A stretch of DNA of 64,000 nt from Desertimonas sp963733085 (GTDB lineage: Bacteria; Actinomycetota; Acidimicrobiia; Acidimicrobiales; Ilumatobacteraceae), in the NCBI GenBank assembly GCA_963733085.1, contig CAVTBY010000005.1, positions 124,001 through 188,000 on the forward strand, read 5' to 3'. Under the pieces are notes generated by a model, which did not search any database, was not told where the DNA came from, and saw only the letters and a program-made list of their open reading frames with translations. Both the position numbers and the translations under genes were made by a program. Below are positions 8,703-16,795 of the stretch, one piece after another. Numbering within the stretch: position 1 is the first letter of the stretch; every line of letters starts with the position of its first letter.

Positions 8703-9275
8703 GTGATCCTCTCCGACGTCGACCTGCGCAAGGCGATCGCCGCTGGGCGGATCGGTATCGAGCCGTTCGACGAAGCGGCAGTGCAACCGTCATCGATCGA
8801 CGTGCGGGTCGACTCGCTGTTCCGGGTGTTTCGCAACCACACGGCCCCGGTGATCGACGTCAAGCGGGACATGCGTGACCTCACCGAACTGGTCGAGATT
8901 CCTGCCGACGGTGTTTTCATGCTCCACCCCGGCGAGTTCGTACTCGGCTCGACCGTTGAGCGGGTCACCGTCCCCGACGACCTTGTGGCCCGGATCGAGG
9001 GAAAGAGCTCGTTGGGTCGCCTCGGGTTGCTCATTCACTCGACCGCGGGATTTGTCGATGCCGGATTCTCAGGACACATCACCCTCGAGCTGGCCAACGT
9101 CGCCAGCCTGCCGATCACCATCTATCCAGGGATGAAGATCGGTCAGATCTCGTTCATGCAGATGACCTCGCCCGCCGAGCACCCGTATGGTCAGGGCGCG
9201 GCGGGATCGAAGTACCAGGGGCAACGCGGGCCGACGCCAAGTCGCTACTTCGAGAACTTCTCGCCGCCGGATTGA
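8703..9275 (+). CDS. dcd: dCTP deaminase (possibly bifunctional dCTP deaminase/dUTPase)
   Basis: A 190-residue trimeric dUTPase-fold enzyme that deaminates dCTP for dUMP/dTTP synthesis. Motifs: MILSDVDLRKAI at the start, QPSSIDVRVD, HPGEFVLGSTVE, ARIEGKSSLGRLGL (active site), HSTAGFVDAGFSGHITLE, and the tail YQGQRGPTPSRYF. Length and motifs match actinobacterial Dcd, many of which also hydrolyse dUTP. The GTG start follows a -10 hexamer by six bases. Confidence 0.93.
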   Translation: MILSDVDLRKAIAAGRIGIEPFDEAAVQPSSIDVRVDSLFRVFRNHTAPVIDVKRDMRDLTELVEIPADGVFMLHPGEFVLGSTVERVTVPDDLVARIEGKSSLGRLGLLIHSTAGFVDAGFSGHITLELANVASLPITIYPGMKIGQISFMQMTSPAEHPYGQGAAGSKYQGQRGPTPSRYFENFSPPD

Positions 9276-9321
9276 CGACGAGTCGACCAATCCATCCCGG
9301 CGTCGGCATCGAACCAATCCT

Positions 9322-10968
9322 GTGAACCGCCTCCGCCGCATTCTGTCCGCGTTCGTCGGGCCGACGGCGATCGCCGGCTACGCCGGCATCGTCGTCGCCC
9401 TCGTCGCCCTTGCCGTCGCCGAAGCGTTGACGGCTCTGCGCCGGTCGTGGCGGTCGCCGGTCCTCGACGTCGGCGACCGGATGATCGACATTCTCGCCGA
9501 GTACCCGGCGCTGAAGGAGCGGGCGATCGACTGGTTCGGTACGAACGACAAGCTGGCGTTGCTGATCGGGATCGGTGTGCTGCTCACCATCTACGCCTTC
9601 GTGATGGGCGTCGTCGCGATTCGCAAGAGCCTGCTCGTCGGCACCGTGATGGTCGGCTTGTTCGCCATCATCGGCACGTGGGCGGCGCTCGGCCGGGCGA
9701 ACACCTCGTTCGGGGCGATCGTCCCAACACTCGTGGGCGCCGCGGTGGGGGCGGCAACGTTGCGGTTCATCGGCCGCCGCCTCGCGGCGCCCACGGCGAC
9801 CGATGAGCCAGCCGAGGTGTGGGCGCCGAGCGCGGCATCCGACACCGCTGAGCCCTCGGGCGCCTTGGCGATATCGTCCGCCGCGCCCAGCCGGCGTGGC
9901 TTCCTCGGCGAGTCCGCCCGCCTGCTCGGCGCCATCGGCGCCGCCGCCGCCGTGATCGGACTCGGCGGACGGGCGATCGCCAAGACGAGATTCAGCGCCG
10001 CAAGGTCACGCAAGAACGTGGCGGTTCCGACCGCCGAGGAGCCGCTCGCCGCCCTACCCAGCGGCGTCGAAGTCGATGTCGCCGAGATGCCGCCGTTCAT
10101 CACGCCCAACGAAGAGTTCTACCGCATCGACACCGCCCTCGAAGTCCCGCAGCTGTCGACGTCCAACTACACACTCACGGTCAAAGGGCTCGTCGACAAC
10201 GAGATCACGCTTTCCTGGCAGGACCTGCTCAACCGGCCGATGATCGAGCGCGACGTCACGCTGACGTGCGTGTCGAACAACGTCGGTGGCCACTACATCG
10301 GCAACGCCCGATGGGTCGGTGCCCGCCTCGACGAGCTGCTCAGCGAGGCCGGACCGCGCGACGGCGCCGACATGGTCGTCGGCCGCTCCGTCGATGGCTA
10401 CGAGTGCGGCTTCCCATTGGAGAATGCCCTCGACGGGCGCGACGCCATGATCGCCGTGGCGATGAACGGTGAGGCGTTGCCGCTCGAGCACGGCTTCCCG
10501 GCCCGCCTCGTCGTCCCCGGGCTGTACGGCTACGTCTCGGCGACGAAGTGGCTGACCGAGATCGAGCTGACTCGCTTCGCCGACTTCGAGCACTACTGGG
10601 AGCAGCGCGGCTGGGCGGAGAAGGCGCCGATCAAGTTGCAGAGCCGCATCGACGTGCCCAAGGGACTCGCCCGTGTCGCCGCCGGAGACGTCGCCGTGGC
10701 CGGTGTCGCTTGGGCCCAGCAGGTCGGCGTCGGCGCTGTCGAGGTGGCGATCGACGACGGACCGTGGCAGCAGGCGGAGCTCGCCGCCGAGGACACGATC
10801 GACACGTGGCGGCAGTGGGTGTATCGCTGGACCGACGCCGCCCCGGGCCGGCACTCGATCAAGGTGCGGGCAACCGACAGGAGTGGCAACGTGCAGACGG
10901 CCGAGCGCGCCGAGCCGATCCCCGACGGCGCCACCGGTCACCACCAGATCGTCGTCATCGTCGAGTGA
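9322..10968 (+). CDS. Membrane-anchored molybdopterin-dependent oxidoreductase (sulfite oxidase-like)
   Basis: The start GTG 9322 (VNRLRRILSAFVGPTAIAGY) gives about 548 residues. There are several N-terminal membrane helices, then a second hydrophobic stretch preceded by a twin-arginine-like SRRGFLGESARLLG (about 190-215). The sulfite-oxidase-type molybdopterin domain follows: DVTLTCVSNNVGGHYIGNARW holds the conserved Mo-ligand Cys, with LPLEHGFPARLVVPGLYGYVS and a C-terminal Ig-like dimerisation domain (GVAWAQQVGVGAVEVAIDDG). It probably acts in the periplasm or on the outer membrane face. Such enzymes often neighbour SigK/fasciclin genes, as they do here. Confidence 0.88.
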   Translation: MNRLRRILSAFVGPTAIAGYAGIVVALVALAVAEALTALRRSWRSPVLDVGDRMIDILAEYPALKERAIDWFGTNDKLALLIGIGVLLTIYAFVMGVVAIRKSLLVGTVMVGLFAIIGTWAALGRANTSFGAIVPTLVGAAVGAATLRFIGRRLAAPTATDEPAEVWAPSAASDTAEPSGALAISSAAPSRRGFLGESARLLGAIGAAAAVIGLGGRAIAKTRFSAARSRKNVAVPTAEEPLAALPSGVEVDVAEMPPFITPNEEFYRIDTALEVPQLSTSNYTLTVKGLVDNEITLSWQDLLNRPMIERDVTLTCVSNNVGGHYIGNARWVGARLDELLSEAGPRDGADMVVGRSVDGYECGFPLENALDGRDAMIAVAMNGEALPLEHGFPARLVVPGLYGYVSATKWLTEIELTRFADFEHYWEQRGWAEKAPIKLQSRIDVPKGLARVAAGDVAVAGVAWAQQVGVGAVEVAIDDGPWQQAELAAEDTIDTWRQWVYRWTDAAPGRHSIKVRATDRSGNVQTAERAEPIPDGATGHHQIVVIVE

Positions 10969-11134
10969 GGCGAGCCGATAGGCGAGCCATCGACGGTCGG
11001 CGTCGATTCCGGAGCCGCAACTCACGGATACATCAGGCGAGCCGAACCAGCAGTACGGTCCCAGCGTCGTCCGGTTCGGGCCGGCGTGTGTTGCTAAGGT
11101 CGCGCCGTCCGTTACCGCCGTGAAAGGACGCCCG

Positions 11135-12298
11135 ATGAGAACTCGTTGGACCTGTCTTGCCGCTATCGCGACCGTCGCTGCGTTGGGCGTGACCTTCGCC
11201 GCGACCACGACGTCCGCGTCCGGTTCCGCATCGCTGCGCCCGGCGGCCGCGCCGGTCGGCGCCGGCTGTGCGGACGTTCCCAGTGAGGGCGAAGCGTCGA
11301 TTGCCGGCATGGCCGACGACCGGGCTGGCACCGCCGCCGCCAACAACCCCGATCTCTCGACGTTCGTCGGCGCGGTGGACGAAGCGGGGCTGGCGTCCGC
11401 CCTCGATCTCGAAGGGCCGTTCACCGTCTTCGTCCCGAACAATGCGGCGTTCGAGAAGATCCCTCAGAACGTCATCGACTCGATACTCGCCGACGCCGAT
11501 CTGCTCAACTCGATCCTCACGTACCACGTCGTCAGTGGCCAGGGCCTCGCCCCGGCCGACTTGGTGGCGGCGGGTTCGGTCGAGACAGCCAGCGGCGCCC
11601 TGCTGGAGATCGCCCAGGAGGGCGACGTGATCTCGATCAACGGTGGTGAAGCGACGGTGGTGTGTGGTGGCATCCCGGTGGCCAACGGCTACCTCTACAT
11701 CATCGACACGGTCCTCCAGCCGCCGAGCGATGACGTGGGTGCCGGCGGCAGCACGAGCGGGCCGAGCAGCAGTGGCCCAGACGTCACAGCGGTGGCGACG
11801 CCCGGCGAAGGACCGCAAGGCCCACTGTGTGCGACGCTTCCTGCCGAGGGCGAAGGCTCGATCGCGGGGATGGCCGACGATCCGGCGGGGACCGCCGCGG
11901 CGAACAACCCGGAGTTGTCGACACTGGTCGCCGCCATCGAGGCGGCCGGTCTGACCGACACGCTCAACGGCGAGGGCCCGTTCACGATCTTCGCGCCGAG
12001 CAACGAGGCATTCGCGGCGATCCCCCAGGCAGACCTCGACGCCGTCCTTGCCGACACCGAGCAGCTCACGAACATCCTCAGCTATCACGTCGTCGAGGGC
12101 GAATCGCTCGCCGCTGCCGATCTGGCGGCGGCGGGCTCGGTGGCGACAGTGCAGGGCGGCGAGCTGACCTTCTCAGTGCAGCCGGACGGCACGTTGAGCA
12201 TCAACGATGGCGACGCCAACGTCGCCTGTTCGAACATCGTCGTCGGCAATGGCACCGTGCACATCATCGATCAGGTGCTCGTCCCCCAGGCGACGTGA
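11135..12298 (+). CDS. Secreted protein with two fasciclin (FAS1) domains
   Basis: ATG 11135 is preferred because GAAAGGA sits just upstream; GTG 11120 would place that site inside the gene. A signal peptide (LAAIATVAALGVTFAATTTSA) is followed by two FAS1 domains (about residues 55-190 and 235-385). Each has NNPDLSTFVGAV or NNPELSTLVAAI, GPFTVFVPNNAAF or GPFTIFAPSNEAF, and a YHVV segment. The linker is Gly/Ser-rich. These resemble mycobacterial MPT70/MPT83 antigens, whose expression depends on SigK. The adjoining SigK/RskA-like pair makes similar control plausible. A possible -10 TAAGGT lies at 11094-11099. Confidence 0.9.
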   Translation: MRTRWTCLAAIATVAALGVTFAATTTSASGSASLRPAAAPVGAGCADVPSEGEASIAGMADDRAGTAAANNPDLSTFVGAVDEAGLASALDLEGPFTVFVPNNAAFEKIPQNVIDSILADADLLNSILTYHVVSGQGLAPADLVAAGSVETASGALLEIAQEGDVISINGGEATVVCGGIPVANGYLYIIDTVLQPPSDDVGAGGSTSGPSSSGPDVTAVATPGEGPQGPLCATLPAEGEGSIAGMADDPAGTAAANNPELSTLVAAIEAAGLTDTLNGEGPFTIFAPSNEAFAAIPQADLDAVLADTEQLTNILSYHVVEGESLAAADLAAAGSVATVQGGELTFSVQPDGTLSINDGDANVACSNIVVGNGTVHIIDQVLVPQAT

Positions 12299-12389
12299 CG
12301 CCTGCATTTCCAATCCGCGCGCTGTTCGACTCCGAACCAGCGATGTGCTGGCGCTACTTGAACGTCAGCGGAACAAGTTCTGGCCGCCC

Positions 12390-12938
12390 ATGGGCATCGA
12401 GGACGACGAGTCCGCGCTGATCGGCCGGGTCGCCGAGGGCGATCACGGTGCGTTCGGCGCGCTCTACGACCGGCTCGGGCCGCTCGTCTACGGCGTCAGC
12501 AAACGAGTGCTCCACGACCCCAGCTATGCCGAGGAGGTCACCCAGGAGGTGTTCCTCGAGATCTGGCGCCAGGCGCCACGCTTCGACGGCAGCCGCGGCT
12601 CGGTGCGGGCGTGGGCGGCGACGATCGCCAGGCGGCGGGCTGTCGACCGAGTGCGTAGCGAGCAGGCCCGCCGGGACCGTCAACGCGCCGACGCCGCCGT
12701 CGCTGACCCCCCGGCCCCGGCGACGGACGAGGCGGCGATCGATCGTGACCTGAGGACGCGGGCCCGCGAGGCCCTCGGTCAGCTGTCCGCGCCTCAGCGC
12801 GAAGTGCTCGAACTCGCCTACTTCGGCGGGTTCACGCATGTCGAGATCGCCAACCATCTGGGTATTGCATTGGGTACGGCGAAGACGCGGGTGCGCGACG
12901 GGTTGATCAAGCTGCGCCAGGCGATGGAGACGACATGA
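12390..12938 (+). CDS. ECF sigma factor, SigK-like
   Basis: ATG 12390 gives MGIEDDESALIGRVAEGDHG and 182 residues. Region 2: AEEVTQEVFLEIWRQAPRFD, RGSVRAWAATIARRRAVDRV. Region 4: LSAPQREVLELAYFGGFTHV, EIANHLGIALGTAKTRVRDG. The sequence is of the SigK/SigJ class found with RskA-type anti-sigma factors. Its stop overlaps the anti-sigma start (ATGA at 12935). Placement next to a FAS1 protein supports a SigK-like regulon; I did not find a clear SigK-type promoter pair upstream of the FAS1 gene by eye. Confidence 0.88.
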   Translation: MGIEDDESALIGRVAEGDHGAFGALYDRLGPLVYGVSKRVLHDPSYAEEVTQEVFLEIWRQAPRFDGSRGSVRAWAATIARRRAVDRVRSEQARRDRQRADAAVADPPAPATDEAAIDRDLRTRAREALGQLSAPQREVLELAYFGGFTHVEIANHLGIALGTAKTRVRDGLIKLRQAMETT

Positions 12939-13699
12939 TGGCCGACGATCGAGACGAGCTACTGGCGCTGGGCGCGGCCGGGGCGCTGACGCCGGAGGAG
13001 GCTGCCGAGTTGGAGCGGATCCTGACGACGGATCCGCAGGCCGCGGATCGCTACGCGGAGATGGTCGACGACGTGACCGTCCTCGCCGAGTCGGTTGCCG
13101 AACCGCCGCCCGCCGGCTTGCGCGCCGCAGTGCTCGCGGCCATCGCCGCTGAGCCGCAGGAAAGCGCGCTCGGCGACGCGTCGGCCGCGCCACTTCCTCC
13201 GCCGACCGGGCCGGCGGCTCAACCGGTCGAACCGGAGCATGTCGCCCCGGTGGTGCCGATCCACCGCCGGCGGTGGTGGATCCCGGCGACGGCCGTGGCG
13301 GCGGCGATCGTCATCATTGGCGGCGCCCTCATCGTGACCCGCGACGCCGACGCCCCGAGCGACGACATGATGGCCGCGGTGCTCGACGACGAGAATGCCG
13401 TCACGGTCGAACTGACCGGTCCGGCAGGGGAGCTGCGGCTCGTCAAGTCCGAGGAGCACGACGCCACCGTTCTTGTCGGCGACGACATCCAGGCCCCGGC
13501 CGAACCCGAGGTGCTGCAGCTGTGGGCGATCGAGGACGATCAGCCATCGAGCATGGGCACGTTCCGCCCGAACGACGACGGACAGGTCGAAGTCGTGATG
13601 GAAGGCACCGAGCCCGAAGGTGCCCTCTATGCCGTCACGGTCGAACCCGAAGGCGGCAGCGACCAACCGACTGGCGACATCGTCGCCGGACCAGCCTGA
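12935..13699 (+). CDS. Anti-sigma factor, RskA family
   Basis: A 254-residue single-pass membrane protein. The cytoplasmic sigma-binding N-terminus (LLALGAAGALTPEEAAELER, about 6-30) has the ALxALTPEE pattern of RskA/RslA anti-sigma domains; a Pro-rich linker leads to HRRRWW and one membrane helix (IPATAVAAAIVIIGGALIV, about 112-130). The extracytoplasmic RskA C domain contains VELTGPAGELRLVKS, VLQLWAIEDDQ, GTFRP and LYAVTVEPEGGS. Release of the sigma factor would come by regulated proteolysis, as known for RskA. Translation is coupled to the sigma gene. Confidence 0.88.
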   Translation: MMADDRDELLALGAAGALTPEEAAELERILTTDPQAADRYAEMVDDVTVLAESVAEPPPAGLRAAVLAAIAAEPQESALGDASAAPLPPPTGPAAQPVEPEHVAPVVPIHRRRWWIPATAVAAAIVIIGGALIVTRDADAPSDDMMAAVLDDENAVTVELTGPAGELRLVKSEEHDATVLVGDDIQAPAEPEVLQLWAIEDDQPSSMGTFRPNDDGQVEVVMEGTEPEGALYAVTVEPEGGSDQPTGDIVAGPA

Positions 13700-13700
13700 C

Positions 13701-13785
13701 CCATCCGAGTGTTCCGGGTCATCCGAGTGTCACGTGACGACCTGTGTGTCACCAAACACTCCGATGTCGTCAAACACTCGGATGG
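13701..13785. repeat. Palindromic element family B, copy 1
   Basis: Two nested arms: CCATCCGAGTGTT (13701-13713) and ATCCGAGTGTCACGTG on the left, AAACACTCCGATG and AAACACTCGGATGG on the right, with loop ACGACCTGTGTG. It lies between convergent genes ending at 13699 (+) and 13792 (-), so it may also terminate both. Confidence 0.85.
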
Positions 13786-13791
13786 GAGGGG

Positions 13792-15993
13792 TTAGTCGGG
13801 GGTGGGGGCGAGGGGGAAGTCGACCTCGTCGAAGCTTGCTTCGCCGGCCTCGATGGCGTCGAGCAGGTGGATGGCGATGTCGGCGACCTTGACGGAGTCG
13901 TCGGCTCCGGCCGCCTTCGTGCCGTCGTCGAGCATGATGTAGCAGAACGGGCAGGCCGTGGCGATCCGGGTCGCCCCCGTCGACAGCGCCTCACGGGCCC
14001 GCTCCTCGTTCACCCGTACCCCGACGGTCTCCTCCATCCACATCCGTGCCCCGCCGGCACCGCAGCACATTCCCTTCGTTCCGTTGCGCGGCATCTCGAC
14101 GACGTCGATGCCCTTGATCGAGGCGACCACCTTGCGCGGCGCCAGGTAGACGTCGTTGTGGCGGCCGAGGTAGCACGAGTCGTGGTAGGTGATCCGCTCG
14201 TCGAGCGTCGCCTGGGCGACGTCGAGGCGCCCGTCGGCGATGAGCTGTTCGAGCAGCTGGGTGTGGTGGATCACTTCGTACTGCCCGCCGAGCTGCGGGT
14301 ACTCGTTGAGCAGCGTGTTGAAGCAATGCGGGCACTGCGTGATGATCTTGCGCACGCCCATGCCGTTGAGCATCTCGATGTTCGGCATGGCCAGCATCTG
14401 GAACAGGTACTCGTTGCCGGCGCGCCGGGCTGGATCGCCGGTGCACATCTCCGACGGCCCGAGGATGGCGACGCTGATCCCGGCCCGGCGCAGCAGCTTG
14501 GCAACCGCCTGGGTCACCCGCTTGTTCTTGTCGTCGAAGCTGCCCGCGCAGCCGACCCAGTAGAGGTACTCGGCCGTCAACGGCTCGCCGGGATCGACGA
14601 CGTCGACACCGTCCAGATCCTTCGCCCAATCGGCGCGGTCGCCCTGGCTGATCCCCCAGGGGTTGCCCTGGTTCTCCATGCCGCGGAAGGCGGTACCCAG
14701 CTCACTCGGGAACTCCGACTCCATCAACGTCAAGTGACGACGCATGTCGAGGATCTTGTCGAGGATCTCGATGTTCACCGGGCAGATCTCGTCGCACGCC
14801 CGGCAGCTCGTGCAGGCCCACAACTCCTCGGCGGTGATGCGCTCGAACAGCGAGTTCGCCGAGATCGTGATCTCACCGTCGATGCCGATCGGCGGCGGCA
14901 CCACGGGGCTGCCGGTCGCCGCCATCACCTCGCCGGTCTTCAACACGATCTCCCGAGGATCGAGCGGCTTGCCCGTGGCGTGGGCCGGGCACACGCTCGT
15001 GCAGCGGCCGCACATCGTGCAGGCGTCGGTGTCGAGCAGTTGCTTCCAGGTGAAGTCCTCGACGACCGACGCCCCGAACGTCTCGAGCTCGGTCTCGGCG
15101 AGGTTGGGGAGCGGCTTCATCGCCCCCTTCGGCCGGTCGTGGGCGCGCAGGTACATGTTCAAGGGCGACGTGAACATGTGCCGCAGCATCGTCAACGGGA
15201 GGATGACGAGGAAGGCGACGAAGGCAATCACGTGGGCGAGCCACGTCCACTGGTGTACGGCGTCGAGGGTGTCGACGGACCAGCCGTCGACGAGCAGGCT
15301 GAGCGGCCAGCCGATGAAGCTCCACTGTTCGAAGTCGAGATTCTCGCCGCTGGCCGTACCCTCGGCGATGCGGAACATCTCGGCCGCGAACCCGGTGAGG
15401 CCGACGGCGAGCAGCACGCCGAGGATCACGGCGTGCTCCGGCCGAGTCTTGATGCGGATGCGATACGGACGGGCGGCGTAGCGGCGCACGATCGCCCACA
15501 CGAGCCCGCCGACGAACACCAGCCCGGCGAGGTCGGCGACGAACGCGTACGCCTGGTACGTGCGCCCGTGCAGGAATTTGAGGCTCTCAGGGAGCTGGTG
15601 GTCGATCTCCAGCACCGTCGTCACCGCCAGCAGCACGAGGAACCCGAAGTAGATCATCGAGTGCATCAGCCCGGCGGCGGGGTCGCGCAGGAGGGTGCGC
15701 ATGTACACGCCAGCACGGAAGTCGGCGAAGCGGCGCTTGGCGTTGCCGGAAGTCGTACGCCGGGTCGGCGCCGGCCGGCCACGCTCCCAGTTCTTCATCC
15801 GCTCGGCGAACCGGAAGGCTCCCCACACGATGACGACGGGCACCACGGTGTAGAAGGCGAGCTGCAGCGCCCCGGGAACGCCGCCGAACACCTCGCGGTG
15901 GATGGCGCTGTCGTCGTGCCAGTCGGTGATCTGCGGCACGATCCCGGAGATCACGGTGAATACGGCAATGCCGATGCCGAGCCAGATCGCCAC
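13792..15993 (-). CDS. Membrane-bound heterodisulfide reductase-like (Fe-S) electron transfer protein
   Basis: A 733-residue fusion of an N-terminal multi-helix membrane domain of nitrate-reductase-gamma type (about residues 1-270), a ferredoxin-like dicluster domain (CTMCGRCTSVCPAHATG and CTSCRACDEICPVN), and two CCG cysteine-rich domains (VGCAGSFDDKN with CPHCFN; SCYLGRHN, MCCGAGGARMW and CPFCYIML). It likely passes electrons between menaquinone and a cytoplasmic partner; the partner, perhaps an acyl-CoA dehydrogenase/ETF system, is not encoded nearby. The GTG start is doubtful: sensible in-frame sequence (TVTPSPTGFKPHH) continues upstream without a start, and an ATG at 16058 would join after a one-base shift. 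Confidence 0.85.
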   Translation of the reverse strand: MAIWLGIGIAVFTVISGIVPQITDWHDDSAIHREVFGGVPGALQLAFYTVVPVVIVWGAFRFAERMKNWERGRPAPTRRTTSGNAKRRFADFRAGVYMRTLLRDPAAGLMHSMIYFGFLVLLAVTTVLEIDHQLPESLKFLHGRTYQAYAFVADLAGLVFVGGLVWAIVRRYAARPYRIRIKTRPEHAVILGVLLAVGLTGFAAEMFRIAEGTASGENLDFEQWSFIGWPLSLLVDGWSVDTLDAVHQWTWLAHVIAFVAFLVILPLTMLRHMFTSPLNMYLRAHDRPKGAMKPLPNLAETELETFGASVVEDFTWKQLLDTDACTMCGRCTSVCPAHATGKPLDPREIVLKTGEVMAATGSPVVPPPIGIDGEITISANSLFERITAEELWACTSCRACDEICPVNIEILDKILDMRRHLTLMESEFPSELGTAFRGMENQGNPWGISQGDRADWAKDLDGVDVVDPGEPLTAEYLYWVGCAGSFDDKNKRVTQAVAKLLRRAGISVAILGPSEMCTGDPARRAGNEYLFQMLAMPNIEMLNGMGVRKIITQCPHCFNTLLNEYPQLGGQYEVIHHTQLLEQLIADGRLDVAQATLDERITYHDSCYLGRHNDVYLAPRKVVASIKGIDVVEMPRNGTKGMCCGAGGARMWMEETVGVRVNEERAREALSTGATRIATACPFCYIMLDDGTKAAGADDSVKVADIAIHLLDAIEAGEASFDEVDFPLAPTPD

Positions 15994-16311
15994 ATGGTGC
16001 GGCTTGAACCCGGTCGGCGACGGCGTGACGGTTGCTCCGCTGGCTCGTGTGCGCTCATGCCGTCGGCGACGCTAGTGCATCGTCGGCGGGGGGTTCGGGG
16101 GGCAGAGGCTCCGGCCGGAGCCGGTCAGCGCCCTGGTCGCGGTAGACCGCCGTCGGGGGAGTGCGAGGGGGCGGTAGCCCCTTCGCTGCGGCGGCCCGGG
16201 CCGGCTTTGCCGGCCGCCGCCAGAGCAATGGGTGCGGCGAAGGCCGCTCGACGAAACTCGACCGAACGGAGAGAGCGAGCGAAGCGAAGCGAACGAGGAG
16301 GTCGATGATCG
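15994..16311. other. Intergenic stretch, no gene seen
   Basis: Apart from the possible 5' extension of the Fe-S protein gene (to 16058), I see no protein or RNA gene. There is a GC-rich inverted repeat around 16185-16225 (GCCGGC-rich, on either side of TTTG) that could be a terminator, and a short purine-rich GAGCGAAGCGAAGCGAAC-like repeat near 16275-16295. Confidence 0.5.
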
Positions 16312-16737
16312 TTAGCCGTAGTAGGCGCGGTCGAGCTCGCGGATCCGGCTGGCAAGGGAGGCAAGGAGCTTGTGCCCGATCGTCGGGACGTCGTCGAGGA
16401 CAGCGAGGAAGTGGCGTTGGGAGATGACGAAGATGGAGCTGTCGGACTCGCACACCAACGTTGCCGTTCGAGGTCCGTGGTCGAGCAGCGACAGCTCGCC
16501 GACGATCGAACCTGGCCCGAGCGAGGCGACCTTGCGCCCGTTGCGCTTCACCGAGACGGTCCCTTCCAGGACGATGAACGCCTCTCGGCCGGTTGCCCCT
16601 TGCTCGGCGAGCAAGGTCCCTGCCGTCATCGTCACCTCGTCGCCCGATCGGGCGATGCGTTCGAGCTCCCGATTGGTGCACCCGGCGAACAGCTGGACTC
16701 TGCGGAGGTTCTCGACGTGTGCCTTCTTGCTGGCCAT
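16312..16737 (-). CDS. Cyclic nucleotide-binding domain protein
   Basis: A 141-residue single CAP/cNMP-binding domain. It begins MASKKAHVENLRRVQLFAGC, then shows the beta-roll with EAFIVLEGTVSVKRNGRKVA, the phosphate-binding cassette GSIVGELSLLDHGPRTATLV (G-x-x-x-GE-x-x-L plus PRTAT), and ends with the FLAVLDDVPTIGHKLLASLA helix. There is no DNA-binding helix-turn-helix, so it is probably a regulator acting through protein partners. The gene stands alone; a -10 TAGGGT lies six bases upstream. Confidence 0.87.
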   Translation of the reverse strand: MASKKAHVENLRRVQLFAGCTNRELERIARSGDEVTMTAGTLLAEQGATGREAFIVLEGTVSVKRNGRKVASLGPGSIVGELSLLDHGPRTATLVCESDSSIFVISQRHFLAVLDDVPTIGHKLLASLASRIRELDRAYYG

Positions 16738-16743
16738 CGGTCA

Positions 16744-16749
16744 ACCCTA
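16744..16749 (-). promoter_or_regulatory. -10 hexamer TAGGGT, leaderless promoter of cNMP gene
   Basis: On the minus strand TAGGGT ends six bases before the ATG at 16737. Confidence 0.5.
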
Positions 16750-16795
16750 GTTGTTCACCGACGGGCGAGACACGTGATTGCCCACCGGTGGCGCG

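Noticed and set aside
10054..12088. Two long minus-strand frames over the molybdopterin and FAS1 genes
   Set aside because: No motifs, and the plus-strand proteins are clearly real with signal peptides and conserved residues.
13744..16308. 854-codon open frame on the plus strand, antisense to the Fe-S protein gene
   Set aside because: The minus strand encodes an intact HdrD-like protein with all Cys motifs. The plus frame is Asp/Glu/His/Arg-rich without any recognisable domain, a common artefact of high GC and third-position bias.
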